Positions 34,071-43,900 of a stretch of DNA of 64,000 nt are shown here, in pieces (the first letter of the stretch is position 1; each line of letters starts with the position of its first letter). A program made the translations under genes and the position numbers. The DNA comes from Candidatus Eisenbergiella merdavium (lineage in GTDB: Bacteria > Bacillota > Clostridia > Lachnospirales > Lachnospiraceae): assembly GCA_019119595.1 (NCBI GenBank), contig DWWS01000013.1, positions 1 to 64,000 on the forward strand. The letters run 5' to 3'. The notes below the pieces were generated by a model, which did no database searches, was not told the DNA's origin, and saw only the letters and a list, made by a program, of their open reading frames with translations.

Positions 34071-34373
34071 TCAGCGGTTGGAGCGAAAATCATCTATGAT
34101 GAATTGAATATGGCTGATCTGGAGCGGAGTTAATCCTGTTACATCAAGCAGGAAAATGCCGCCGTTTTTATTTTCATCACGTCCAAGAAGATAGTCTGTG
34201 CTGACCTCAAAAAAATCAGCGATTTTTTTCAGCATTTCCACAGAGGGCATGATATTATCGTTTTCCCAGTTGCTTACGCTCTGCTTGACCACGCCCAGCC
34301 TTTGGGCGAGCTGAACCTGGCTTAATTCACGGGACTGGCGCAGATATTTGATTCGGTTTGCAAACATTTCCAC
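34071..34373 (-). CDS. XRE-family regulator
   Basis: A 100-residue repressor-like protein: HTH_3 domain in residues 6-62 (IKYLRQSRELSQVQLAQRLG, VVKQSVSNWENDNIMPS, ADFFEVSTDYLLGRD) and a short C-terminal helix. GTG at 34373 with AGAGG six nt upstream is the likely start. It is divergent from the YesM-like sensor kinase. The intergenic region contains the perfect palindrome AATACCGGTATT (34429-34440), a possible operator for this protein; autoregulation or control of the sugar locus is inferred. Confidence 0.88.
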   Translation of the reverse strand: MEMFANRIKYLRQSRELSQVQLAQRLGVVKQSVSNWENDNIMPSVEMLKKIADFFEVSTDYLLGRDENKNGGIFLLDVTGLTPLQISHIQFIIDDFRSNR

Positions 34374-34428
34374 TTTTTTCCTCTTCTTTATTATATGTGC
34401 AGTATGGATGATAAACAGGAAAAGTAAA

Positions 34429-34440
34429 AATACCGGTATT
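34429..34440. promoter_or_regulatory. Palindromic operator candidate
   Basis: AATACCGGTATT, a 12-bp perfect palindrome in the divergent region between the XRE gene and the sensor kinase. A second short palindrome AAGTATACTT follows within 30 bases. Confidence 0.4.
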
Positions 34441-34520
34441 GTAATATTTGGCGCGTAAAAGTATACTTAATCTCATAATCGGTTGCAGATAAAGATGAGA
34501 GAAGAATAGAGGCAGACAAT

Positions 34521-36353
34521 ATGGAAATCTGGAAAAAACGTTTAATAGAGAAATATGAAAAAATGACCTTGCACCAGAAAATTAAAATGTCCATATTGGC
34601 GACTTCCATGATTCCTTTAATTTGTCTGGCATGTATTTTCCTTCAGTTTATGTACAGAAGTCAGATCGGAAGGCTTCGGGAAAGCATATCAGAAGAAATG
34701 AAAAGCAGATTTGCGGCAATGAACTATGAGATGAATACCATTGAATTATTGGCAAAAACGGTCTGGTCCGATACATCGTTCGCCATTGAGGTCGGAAATG
34801 CTGTATTGGATGGGAATCTGAAGGAATATGACAGGTACAACTTTAAGGAACAGACGCTGGCTGTACTCAGAGTGATCACGAGCATCGGACAGGTACAGAG
34901 TGCCAGGCTTCATCTGGAGCTTCCGGAAATGAGAGAGTATCCTTCCTATCTGTATCGTATGGACAGGGCGGAGAACAGCCGATGGTATGAGGACAGAAAT
35001 GCTCTTCCTTCCGGCGGAGCCTGGTATATGAACGTGACAGACGAGGAATCCTCGGGAAGCTATTCCAGCTATTATACGGACAGTAATATGGCTTCTTATG
35101 TGACAGAGATAAGGATTAACAGTAAGCAGAAAGGAGTCTTCGAAATAACGCTTCCAATGGAGGCGCTGGTGCCTGAGCTTTTTGGCAGAACAGAAGAACA
35201 GGATACCTTTCTGATCGATTCCGAGAGGACAATATTGGGATTAGATGAAAAGGGGAGATTTTCAGATATCTCTGAAAAGGAGCTGCTGCATCTTATGGGA
35301 ATGCATTCTCTGGAAGAGGTAGACATGCAGAAAACCTCAGTATACTCCGGGTGGTGGAAGAATACACCTGTGCTGCTCGCCGTAGCCGGAAGTGAGAAAA
35401 ATGGGATCATTCTGATGGAGCTGATTTCCATAAAGAAGCAGTATCAGCTCATTTTTCTTGAGATTACAGCCGTTCTTTTAACGGAGCTTTTTATGTTATT
35501 GCTGCTTACAAAAGGGATCAATGGGATCGTAAAACATCTGCTCCTGGATTTTGATATATTTGCTGACTGTATGCGGGAGGTAGAACGCGGAAATCTGGAT
35601 GTCAGGATCCCCAGATTAAAACAGGTTGAAATTAACGCGGTGGCCGAAGAATATGGCCGTATGCTTTTTAATGTGAAGCGGCTGATGGAAGAACGTGTGC
35701 GCAGGGAGGTTTTGGTAAAGGAGGCTCAATTAAAAAGCCTGGAAAAGCAGATTAATTCCCATTTTCTTTATAACGTGCTGGATTCCATAAAAATGATGGC
35801 GGAGGTCAAGGGAATCTACAGCGTGTCGGATGCCCTGCTTGCTTTAGGAAGGATGTTCCGTTACAATCTCTCGATCGATACGCATATTGTAAAATTTGAG
35901 GAAGAGATCGCCTATCTGGAAAGCTACCTGAAGCTTTGCAATATCCGCTGTGATTATAGTATCAATCTCAGCGAAAATATAAATGAATCGGTAAAAAAGC
36001 TGAATGTACCTAAAATTATTTTGCAGCCGATCGCAGAAAATTCCATACAGTATGCGTTTCAGGAGCAGGCAGAGGATACCACCATTTACTTAAAGGCATA
36101 TGTAAAGGAAGGATGCGCCTTTATAGAAATGTCTGATATGGGAATGGGAATGAACGAAAACAAGCTGGAGAAGGTGAGGGAAGGAATCAGCAAACCGAAC
36201 GGAGACAGCGGAAATCATTCTACAAACGGCATTGGACTGCGTAATATACATGAGAGGATACAGCTTCTATACGGAACGGATTATGGGGTGAGCATCTATT
36301 CAAGAGAGGGCTGTTATACCAAGGTTGTGCTGAAAATACGGTGGGAGGAATAG
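34521..36353 (+). CDS. YesM/LytS-type sensor histidine kinase
   Basis: A 610-residue membrane kinase for an extracellular sugar signal. Helix 1 is at residues about 22-45 (SILATSMIPLICLACIFLQF), followed by a large external sensor region to about 305, helix 2 (IFLEITAVLLTELFMLLLLT), a HAMP-like segment, the His_kinase domain with the QINSHFLYNVLDSIKMMAE box (phospho-His), and an HATPase with ENSIQYAF and GIGLRNIHERIQLLYG. Length is typical of YesM. It forms a unit with the YesN-type regulator, transporter and GH115 gene downstream. Codon use is visibly more AT-rich than in flanking genes. Confidence 0.93.
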   Translation: MEIWKKRLIEKYEKMTLHQKIKMSILATSMIPLICLACIFLQFMYRSQIGRLRESISEEMKSRFAAMNYEMNTIELLAKTVWSDTSFAIEVGNAVLDGNLKEYDRYNFKEQTLAVLRVITSIGQVQSARLHLELPEMREYPSYLYRMDRAENSRWYEDRNALPSGGAWYMNVTDEESSGSYSSYYTDSNMASYVTEIRINSKQKGVFEITLPMEALVPELFGRTEEQDTFLIDSERTILGLDEKGRFSDISEKELLHLMGMHSLEEVDMQKTSVYSGWWKNTPVLLAVAGSEKNGIILMELISIKKQYQLIFLEITAVLLTELFMLLLLTKGINGIVKHLLLDFDIFADCMREVERGNLDVRIPRLKQVEINAVAEEYGRMLFNVKRLMEERVRREVLVKEAQLKSLEKQINSHFLYNVLDSIKMMAEVKGIYSVSDALLALGRMFRYNLSIDTHIVKFEEEIAYLESYLKLCNIRCDYSINLSENINESVKKLNVPKIILQPIAENSIQYAFQEQAEDTTIYLKAYVKEGCAFIEMSDMGMGMNENKLEKVREGISKPNGDSGNHSTNGIGLRNIHERIQLLYGTDYGVSIYSREGCYTKVVLKIRWEE

Positions 36354-36427
36354 CTTTGTACTGAAGCGTCGAAAAGCCTGTGAACGCGAGCACGCCTCAG
36401 TGTAAAGCCCTGGATATGGAGGCAGGA

Positions 36428-37189
36428 ATGAAAAAAATTCTTTTGGCAGAGGATGAAAAAATGATCCGCTATGGAATCTATGTGATGATTGAAAACAGCG
36501 GCGTACCATACACGGAAATAGATGAATGCAAAAATGGGAAAGAGGCCGTAGAGCTTTTAAAAAAGGGCAGCTATGATCTGGTGCTCACGGATATTAAGAT
36601 GCCCTTCATGGGAGGTATTGAGCTGTCACACTGGATACAGGAAAATGAAAAAGAGGAGGAAAGACCGCTCGTTGTTGCGATCAGCGGCTATGCGGAATTT
36701 GAGTATGTAAAGAGCATGATGCGGTGCCAGGCAATCGATTATCTTTTAAAACCGGTTGACAGAGAAGAGCTGAGAAAGGTTTTATGGCGTGCTGAAAAAA
36801 TGCTCCGTGAGATAGGAAAAGCGGAGACGCCGGTTATTGGGGAACCGGGTGGAAAGGAGCTGCTGACCGGAATCAGCAGACACAAAATGCAGAGCGCAGT
36901 GGATTACATCCGGCAGAATTATGAAAAAACGATCGACATGGCGGAGGTGTCCAACTATGTTTCCATGAATTATTCCATGTTTTCCTCCACCTTTAAAGAA
37001 TATACAGGAGAGAATTTCAGCACATTTCTGCGGAAGCTGAGAATTGAGAAAAGCAAGAAGCTGCTGAAAAAAACGGATCTGAATATATCCGAGATTTCTC
37101 AAAGAGTAGGATTTGAAGATGCGAGGCGCTTTGCAAGAGTATTTAAGGAGGAAACCGGGATAACGCCGACCATGTTCCGAGAAGGATAA
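36428..37189 (+). CDS. YesN-type response regulator with AraC domain
   Basis: A 253-residue regulator: receiver domain (LLAEDEKMIRYG, phospho-Asp in LVLTDIKMPFMGGIEL near residue 55, AISGYAEFEYVKSMM, Lys in LLKPVD) and a C-terminal AraC/XylS double helix-turn-helix (VDYIRQNYEKTIDMAEVSNY, FSTFLRKLRIEKSKKLLKKT, ISQRVGFEDARRFARVFKEE). GGAGG lies upstream of the ATG at 36428. Partner of the kinase upstream and probable activator of the transporter/GH115 genes. Confidence 0.93.
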   Translation: MKKILLAEDEKMIRYGIYVMIENSGVPYTEIDECKNGKEAVELLKKGSYDLVLTDIKMPFMGGIELSHWIQENEKEEERPLVVAISGYAEFEYVKSMMRCQAIDYLLKPVDREELRKVLWRAEKMLREIGKAETPVIGEPGGKELLTGISRHKMQSAVDYIRQNYEKTIDMAEVSNYVSMNYSMFSSTFKEYTGENFSTFLRKLRIEKSKKLLKKTDLNISEISQRVGFEDARRFARVFKEETGITPTMFREG

Positions 37190-37329
37190 AAACGGGCAGA
37201 AAAAATGACACAAATAACAAAAACAGGACCATTTTGTTTGCGCAAGCTTTTTCTTATAATGATTTCATCAGATATCGGTATCAGAAAAAACAACGAAAAA
37301 GAAATTTGTTTGGGAAGGGAGAAGAAAAA

Positions 37330-38988
37330 GTGAAAGTAAAAAAATGGTTTTCCATGTTTCTTGCCGGATGCATGACCGTCGGATGTCTGGCTGGTTGCGG
37401 GAGTACAGGTACGTCCTCCGCTGACACCTCCGGGGAGGTATCCACGAAAGCTTCCGAAGAGACTGATGGCCGGGAAACGACAGGTGAAAAGGTAAAGCTG
37501 ACAGCCCTGATTTCCAAACACAGCCTTACCAAGGATGTCAATGAAATGGAATGGCTGACCCTGCTTGAGGATGCCAATGGAGTGGATGTGGAATGGCAGC
37601 AGATCACGGCGGACTGGGATCAGAAAAAGAGCGTGATGTTTGCCGGCGGAGACATTCCGGATATTCTTGTCAAGGCTACGTCAACAACAGATTTTGCAAC
37701 CTATAACGGCCTGTTTGAAAATCTCGCACCCTATATCGATGCCGGAGAGATGCCGAATGTGGCAAAGATGTTTGAAGATCATCCGGAGCTCAGGGTTTTG
37801 TGTACGGATGAGGAGGGTGGAATTTACGGTCTGCCGAATTACAGAAGTATCTGGCCCAAAACAAACCGGGTACTCTATATTAATCAGACCTGGCTGGATA
37901 ATCTCGGTCTGGAAATGCCGACTACCATGGACGAGCTGGAAGAAGTCCTGATCGCGTTCCGGGATGGGGATCCAAATGGAAACGGAGATGCATCTGATGA
38001 AATTCCCCTGGATTTTAACGGTTTTCCCACTTATCTGCAGGCCTGCTTCGGCATTCCTCTGATGAACGAGAGCAGCGGATACTTTGTCGAGGATGGTGAG
38101 GTAAAAAATTACCGGGTGGACGAACGGTATAAAACGTTCATGATCTGGCTTCAGAAGCTTTACAGCGAAGGTCTGATCAATGAGGAAGTGATCACCCAGG
38201 ATTATTCCAAATTTCAGTCGCTGGCCAGAGGAGATGGCGGCGTAGCGAAGGTAGGAGTTACTCTCGGCTGGGAAAGCGGAGACCGGTTTGGTACAGAGGT
38301 CATGGATCAGTATGCACCTCTTCCGGCGCTGAAGCCGCATGCGGATTCTGATGAAAATGAGGTTTACTGGGCATATTATGCGGATACGCAGTCGGTGAAT
38401 GCAGCGACGGTTGCACTGAGCGCAAACTGCAAGAATAAAGAGGCGGCAGTCAGATTTATCGATTCCTTCTATGATGAAGTGACCAGCATTCAGGTGCTGT
38501 TTGGGGGAATGAACGACGTGGACAACTGTATTTCGGACAACGGGGACGGAACCTATACGGTGCTTCCTCCGGCAGATCCGAGCATGGATGCGGGTACCTG
38601 GAAATGGACCAATTCCTTTGCCGATTACAGTCCTTTTTATATCCCGGACGACATGAAGGACAGACTGACGCTTGGAGAGGATATGCAGCGGGTTGTGGAG
38701 GAAAGAGCGCCTCTTGAGGATACGCTTGCCATGATGGAAGAAAAATGTGAATCCTATCCTGCAACCTTTATTTCTTATACCACGGACGAAAATTCCGAGC
38801 TTGCGATGACGCAGGCAAATATCAACAATATTGTGGATCAGACCTATGCGGCATGGCTGACGGATTCTTCAAGAGACATCGATGGGGAATGGGATGCCTA
38901 TGTACAGTCCGTATATGACAGCGGACTGACGCAGAATCTTGAAATCAGACAGGCTGCCTATGAAAGATATCTGGAATCAATGGAATAA
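37330..38988 (+). CDS. Sugar ABC transporter solute-binding lipoprotein
   Basis: A 552-residue LplA-like binding protein for an oligosaccharide. GTG at 37330 with AGGGAG upstream gives a lipoprotein signal (KKWFSMFLAGCMTVGCLAGC, lipobox LAGC), a Ser/Thr linker, then the type-1 extracellular binding fold (DIPDILVKATSTTDF, WPKTNRVLYINQTWLDNLGL, FRDGDPNGNGDASDEIPLDF). The GDPNGNGDASDE motif is typical of this large subgroup. It is anchored in the outer leaflet and delivers substrate to the two permeases that follow. The ATPase is missing here, as is usual when a shared MsmK-like ATPase serves many systems. Confidence 0.93.
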   Translation: MKVKKWFSMFLAGCMTVGCLAGCGSTGTSSADTSGEVSTKASEETDGRETTGEKVKLTALISKHSLTKDVNEMEWLTLLEDANGVDVEWQQITADWDQKKSVMFAGGDIPDILVKATSTTDFATYNGLFENLAPYIDAGEMPNVAKMFEDHPELRVLCTDEEGGIYGLPNYRSIWPKTNRVLYINQTWLDNLGLEMPTTMDELEEVLIAFRDGDPNGNGDASDEIPLDFNGFPTYLQACFGIPLMNESSGYFVEDGEVKNYRVDERYKTFMIWLQKLYSEGLINEEVITQDYSKFQSLARGDGGVAKVGVTLGWESGDRFGTEVMDQYAPLPALKPHADSDENEVYWAYYADTQSVNAATVALSANCKNKEAAVRFIDSFYDEVTSIQVLFGGMNDVDNCISDNGDGTYTVLPPADPSMDAGTWKWTNSFADYSPFYIPDDMKDRLTLGEDMQRVVEERAPLEDTLAMMEEKCESYPATFISYTTDENSELAMTQANINNIVDQTYAAWLTDSSRDIDGEWDAYVQSVYDSGLTQNLEIRQAAYERYLESME

Positions 38989-38993
38989 TTTTT

Positions 38994-39050
38994 AAAGCTG
39001 AAAGAGCCGGAAACATCTCAACCGGGATTTTCCGGCTCATATCAGCTTTT
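38994..39050 (+). terminator. Attenuator hairpin between binding protein and permease
   Basis: Two continuous helices, AAAGCTG/CAGCTTT (38994-39000, 39043-39049) and GAGCCGGAAA/TTTCCGGCTC (39004-39013, 39029-39038), form a long hairpin followed by only four T. It would allow partial termination or protect the upstream mRNA, keeping the binding protein in excess over the permeases. Confidence 0.7.
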
Positions 39051-39074
39051 GCGATCTGTTTTGGAGGTAAGAAA

Positions 39075-39989
39075 ATGGGACGGAGAATAAAGGATGCGAT
39101 CAAAAAGGACTGGCAGCTTTGGCTGATGATTTTGCCGGCTCTGTTGTATATCATTATTTTTTGCTATGGACCGATGTATGGAATTCAGCTCGCCTTTAGA
39201 AAATATGATTTTTCCAAAGGACTGACAGGGGGAGACTGGGTAGGCTTTCAATATTTTATCCAGTATTTCGAAAGCCCGATGTTCTTTACAACATTACGGA
39301 ACACCTTTGTTATCTCTTTTTTTACGCTGGTATGCGGCTTCCCAGTACCCATTATGCTGGCGCTGGTCATTAATTCCCTGAAACAGAAGAGGCTGAAAAG
39401 AGTGGTTCAGACAGCGGTATATATGCCCTATTTTATTTCGACGGTCGTAATGGTGGCAATCCTTCAGATTCTGCTGTCGCCGTCAACCGGGGTGATGAGC
39501 CACCTTCTTCGTGGAATGCACCTGATCCCGGAATCTGTCAATCTGCTGGGAACACCCTCGGCCTTTGTTCCTGTTTACGTGCTGTCAGGAATCTGGCAGT
39601 CCGCCGGATGGAACAGCATTATTTTTATAGCGGCGCTTTCTTCCGTGGACGGACAGCTGTATGATGCGGCGAAGGTGGACGGGGCAAGCCGCTGGCAGCA
39701 GGTGATCCATGTGGAACTGCCTGCGATCGTGCCTACGATCATTATCCTGCTGATCATGAATATGGGACGGGTACTGAGCGTAGGCTTTGAAAAGGTTTTC
39801 CTGATGCAGAACGATCTGAATCTGTCCGTTTCCGAGGTTATTTCGACATACGTGTTTAATATAGGCGTTCAATCCGGACAGTTCAGCTTTGGATCAGCGG
39901 TGGGACTTTTTAATACGGTAATTAATTTTGCCTTTTTGATGATTGCCAATATGATCTCCAAAAGGGCGGCGGATATCAGCCTGATGTAG
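39075..39989 (+). CDS. Sugar ABC transporter permease (LplB type)
   Basis: A 304-residue permease with six helices: WQLWLMILPALLYIIIFCYG first, then the PMYGIQLAFRKYDFSKGL loop typical of LplB, and the EAA-like cytoplasmic loop DAAKVDGASRWQQVIHVELP. GGAGG is 6 nt before the ATG. It pairs with the second permease and the binding protein to import an oligosaccharide. Confidence 0.93.
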   Translation: MGRRIKDAIKKDWQLWLMILPALLYIIIFCYGPMYGIQLAFRKYDFSKGLTGGDWVGFQYFIQYFESPMFFTTLRNTFVISFFTLVCGFPVPIMLALVINSLKQKRLKRVVQTAVYMPYFISTVVMVAILQILLSPSTGVMSHLLRGMHLIPESVNLLGTPSAFVPVYVLSGIWQSAGWNSIIFIAALSSVDGQLYDAAKVDGASRWQQVIHVELPAIVPTIIILLIMNMGRVLSVGFEKVFLMQNDLNLSVSEVISTYVFNIGVQSGQFSFGSAVGLFNTVINFAFLMIANMISKRAADISLM

Positions 39990-40055
39990 AAAGGCCTGCG
40001 CGAATCGGCGTACGCGGTTCATGCTGCATGAGAGCGGCGGAAAAGGAGGAAAAAT

Positions 40056-40955
40056 TTGAAAACAATATCAGGAAAAAGGAAAATGGGCGCTTCAGACCGG
40101 ATTTATTATATCTGTGTGACTGTGATCGCCGCAGCGGCACTGCTGGTGGTTCTTTATCCCATGTATTTCATTGTGATCGCTTCTTTCAGCAATTCCAATA
40201 TGGTGAATCAGGGAATGGTGGTTCTGCTCCCAAAGGGAGTTAATTTTTACGGATACAGGAAAATCCTGGAGCGTTCAGACCTGTGGCTCGGATACAGAAA
40301 TACGCTGATCTACACGGTGTTTGGTACCCTGCTGAATCTGGCAGTCACGCTCCCGGCCGCTTATGTGCTGGCGCAGAACCGTTTTCGGGCGCGGAGAGTC
40401 ATCATGACGCTCTTTGTAATTACCATGTATTTCGGCGGGGGAATGGTTCCGACCTACATGCTGGTAAAGACGCTGAAGCTGACAAATACGCCTTTTGTCA
40501 TGATGATCATGGGTGCGGTCAGCGTTTATAATCTGATCATTACCAGAACCTTTTTCGAAAGCTCGATTCCAAAGGAGCTGCAGGAGGCCGCGCAGCTGGA
40601 CGGATGCTCCCATTTTCGCTATTTTTCTTCTATTGTGCTGCCTCTTTCAAAGGCGGTGATCTCTGTCATCACCCTGTACTATGCGGTAGGGCACTGGAAC
40701 GATTTCTTTACGGCGCTGCTGTATCTGAATAATGACGAATATCAGCCGCTGCAGACCGTTTTGCGTAATATCCTCATTTCCAATCAGGCGATGGCAGGCA
40801 CGACGGGAGCCGGCGAAGGCAGCTATGCCCAGCAGTATGCCGATCAGATTAAATTTGCAGTCATCATTGTTTCGACCGTTCCGGTTCTGTGCATCTATCC
40901 GTTTATTCAGAAATATTTTGAGAAGGGCGTTATGATCGGAGCGGTAAAGGGCTAG
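40056..40955 (+). CDS. Sugar ABC transporter permease (YtcP/CUT1 type)
   Basis: A 299-residue permease with helices from YICVTVIAAAALLVVLYPMY, the FSNSNMVNQG segment and the EAA loop QEAAQLDGCSHFRYFSSIVLPLS near residue 185. The likely start is TTG at 40056, with AAGGAGG seven nt upstream; no ATG fits the family N-terminus better. It completes the importer whose substrate is presumably handled by the adjacent GH115 enzyme. Confidence 0.92.
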   Translation: MKTISGKRKMGASDRIYYICVTVIAAAALLVVLYPMYFIVIASFSNSNMVNQGMVVLLPKGVNFYGYRKILERSDLWLGYRNTLIYTVFGTLLNLAVTLPAAYVLAQNRFRARRVIMTLFVITMYFGGGMVPTYMLVKTLKLTNTPFVMMIMGAVSVYNLIITRTFFESSIPKELQEAAQLDGCSHFRYFSSIVLPLSKAVISVITLYYAVGHWNDFFTALLYLNNDEYQPLQTVLRNILISNQAMAGTTGAGEGSYAQQYADQIKFAVIIVSTVPVLCIYPFIQKYFEKGVMIGAVKG

Positions 40956-40973
40956 AAGCCTTCAGGAAAAAGG

Positions 40974-43900
40974 ATGGAGGAAAGGGACGAAGCAATGACG
41001 GCGGAAAAGAGGTTTCTTCTGAAAAGAGGAGAAAAGGTGAGGTTGTTTTGCGCAGAGGAGGAAAACAGCGCGGTGAGGCATGCGGTCGGCAGCCTGGCAG
41101 GAGATATGGAAAGGGCGTGCGGCTGTGTCGTGGAATGGGGAAACGGACAGCCCTCCAGTGATGAGACGGTCGTGGTGGCTGTCACGGCGGGGACGCCGTG
41201 GTTTGATCGAATGATACCGGAGGGAACCGGGATCGGTCTGGACCGGCTGAAGGACGACAGGGGAGAGCTGCGCTGGGAGGCGTATTTACAGCAGGTATGT
41301 GAGGGGACGCTGTTTCTCATCGGCGCGGACAGGAGGGGAACGGTATATGCCGTTTATGATCTGTGTGAGCAGCTGGGAGTGTCGCCCTGGTATTTCTGGG
41401 GAGATGTGCCTGTCAGAAAGAAGGACAGCTTTACGCTTCCCGAAGATTACATAAGGGCGGACTGGCCGGATGTGGCGTACAGAGGAATTTTTCTGAACGA
41501 TGAGGAAGAGCTGGACGCATGGGCAAAGCGCCATACAAAGGACGGAACGATTGGCCCCGAAACCTACCGCGCCGTCTATGAGCTGATCCTCAGACTGAAG
41601 GGAAATTATATCTGGCCGGCCATGCATGTGAATTATTTTAACGAAAATCCGGAGAACGGAAGGCTTGCGGAGGAAATGGGAGTGGTTGTGGGAACCTCCC
41701 ACTGCGACATGCTGCTTCGCAGCAACCAGAACGAATGGAAGCCGTGGCTGGAGAAAAAGGGATATCAGGGAGTAAAATACGATTATTCCATTCCCGGAAA
41801 GAACAGAGAGCAGATCCGGGAATACTGGAAAGAAAGCGTAGAGATGAACCGCGCCTATGAGGTCACCTATACGGTTGGAATGCGCGGCATCCATGATTCC
41901 GGCTTTGTGACGGAACGGATAGATCTTGATCCGGCTTTATCTGAAACGGAAAAAACAGAGAAAAAGATCCGTATGCTTGGAGAGGTGATCCGGGATCAGA
42001 GACAGATCATCCGGGAGACCCTGGGAGAGGAAAAAGCATCCCGGGCGGTGCAGACCTTCATTCCGTATAAGGAGGTGCTGAGTCTGTATGACCAGGGCCT
42101 GGATGTGCCGGAGGATATCACGCTGATCTGGGTGGATGATAATTTCGGTTATATGCGGCGTTATCCGAATGAGCGGGAACGCTGCAGAAAAGGGGGAAAC
42201 GGGCTGTATTACCATGCCTCGTACTGGGCGTCTCCGGGCATGAGCTATCTGTTTTTCAATTCCATTCCGCTGGCTCAGACGGGAAATGAGCTGAAGAAAT
42301 GCTGGGAATCCGGAATACAGAGGCTGTGGGTGCTGAATGTGGGGGCATTAAAGCCCCTGGAGCTGGATCTGGAATTCTTTCTTCGCTACGCCTGGTCGGC
42401 GGGAAGGGAATGTCGGGAAGCGAAGGAAGCGCAGGTCTTTGTGGAGGAATGGATCAACAGGAATTTTTCCGGGAAAAAGGGAAAGCGCGCGGCAGAGGTA
42501 TACGGCAGGTTTGCGCAGCTGAATAATGTTTGCAAGCCGGAGCATCTGAAAGCTGCGAGGTTTTCCCAGACCTCCTATGGAAATGAGGCGGCACGACGGC
42601 TGGAGGAGCTGGGAAAGCTGGTGCGGGAGGGAGAAAGGATATGGGAAGAGCTGCCGGAGCAGGAAAGGGAAGCCTTTTTCGAGCTGTTTTTGATGAAGCT
42701 TCAGGCCTCCTTTTTTATCAATGCTTCCTTCTATTATGCTGACAGAAGCTGCCTGTGCTGGGAACGGGGAGCAATGCGCGCGGCGGACGGCTGTACGGAA
42801 GTCTCCAGGCGGATGGACAGGAAAAAGAAGGAGCTGCTTTATTACTATAATGAAGTGCTGAAGGAAGGAAAATGGAGCGGGATCCTGACCCCGGAAAGCT
42901 TCTCCCCTCCTCCGACGGCGCTCTTTCCTGCTGCCCGTCCCGCGCTTACTCTTGGAGAACCCGGTCTTGGGGCAGTATGGGAGGAGCTTATCTTTTATGC
43001 GCATGGAAGAGAACGAAAAAGACTGACGCTTTTCAACCGGGGGAGCAAAGCGGTACGATTCTGGCTGGAGGCGCCGGATTGGCTGGAGACCGGTCAGACG
43101 CAGGGAACCGTGGAGACAGAGCTGGTTCTTTTCCTGTGCGTCCGGAAAGACCGGGAGGCGTTCCGAAGGGAGCGGGAAGGAAAGCTGATTCTGACGGGGA
43201 GCGCCGGCGAGCGGTATGAGGTGCCGGTTAAGATCAGAAGGGAAGCCGATTATTCCCCTGCCGGGGGAAGTTCCTTTTATGCGGAAGCGGACGGCTATGT
43301 TTCCATTCCGGCGGATGGATATACGGCAGGAAGGGTGGAGGAAGACGGAAGCGTCTCCTGCTTCCAGCCTGATACGGAAACAGATCCCGGCCAAAAAACG
43401 GGCGCTGTATGGCGGAGGATCAAATATCTGGGAAGAGGCTGGGGAGACGCCATGGAAGCCTTTTTACCGGAATCGGATCGGCATGGAGAAGAGACGGTCC
43501 CTGATGAGAGGAGCGCTCTGGAATATGCCTTTTTCCTGGAGAAAGAAGGAGCCCATCTGCTGGAGATCCATCGTTTTCTGACGCTGAAGCCGAAAGGAAG
43601 GATCCGTATGGGCGTAGTTGTAGACGGAGGAAGACCCATCATACTGGAAGCGAAAACGGTGGACGAATGGATGGGGAACTGGAGGGACGCCGTAATGGAG
43701 GACGGAGAAAAGCTGTACGCCACGCTGCCCTGGCTTTCGTCCGGCCTGCATCGCCTGCAGATATTTCCGATTGACGGATACCTGACTCTTTCCAGATATG
43801 TGATCTATACGGCGCAGAGACAGGAAAATGATCTGGGGCCGGCGGACAGCGCGTTTTTTGACGGGAATGGCTGGAGAAAGGGGCGGGAGGAAACCGAAGA

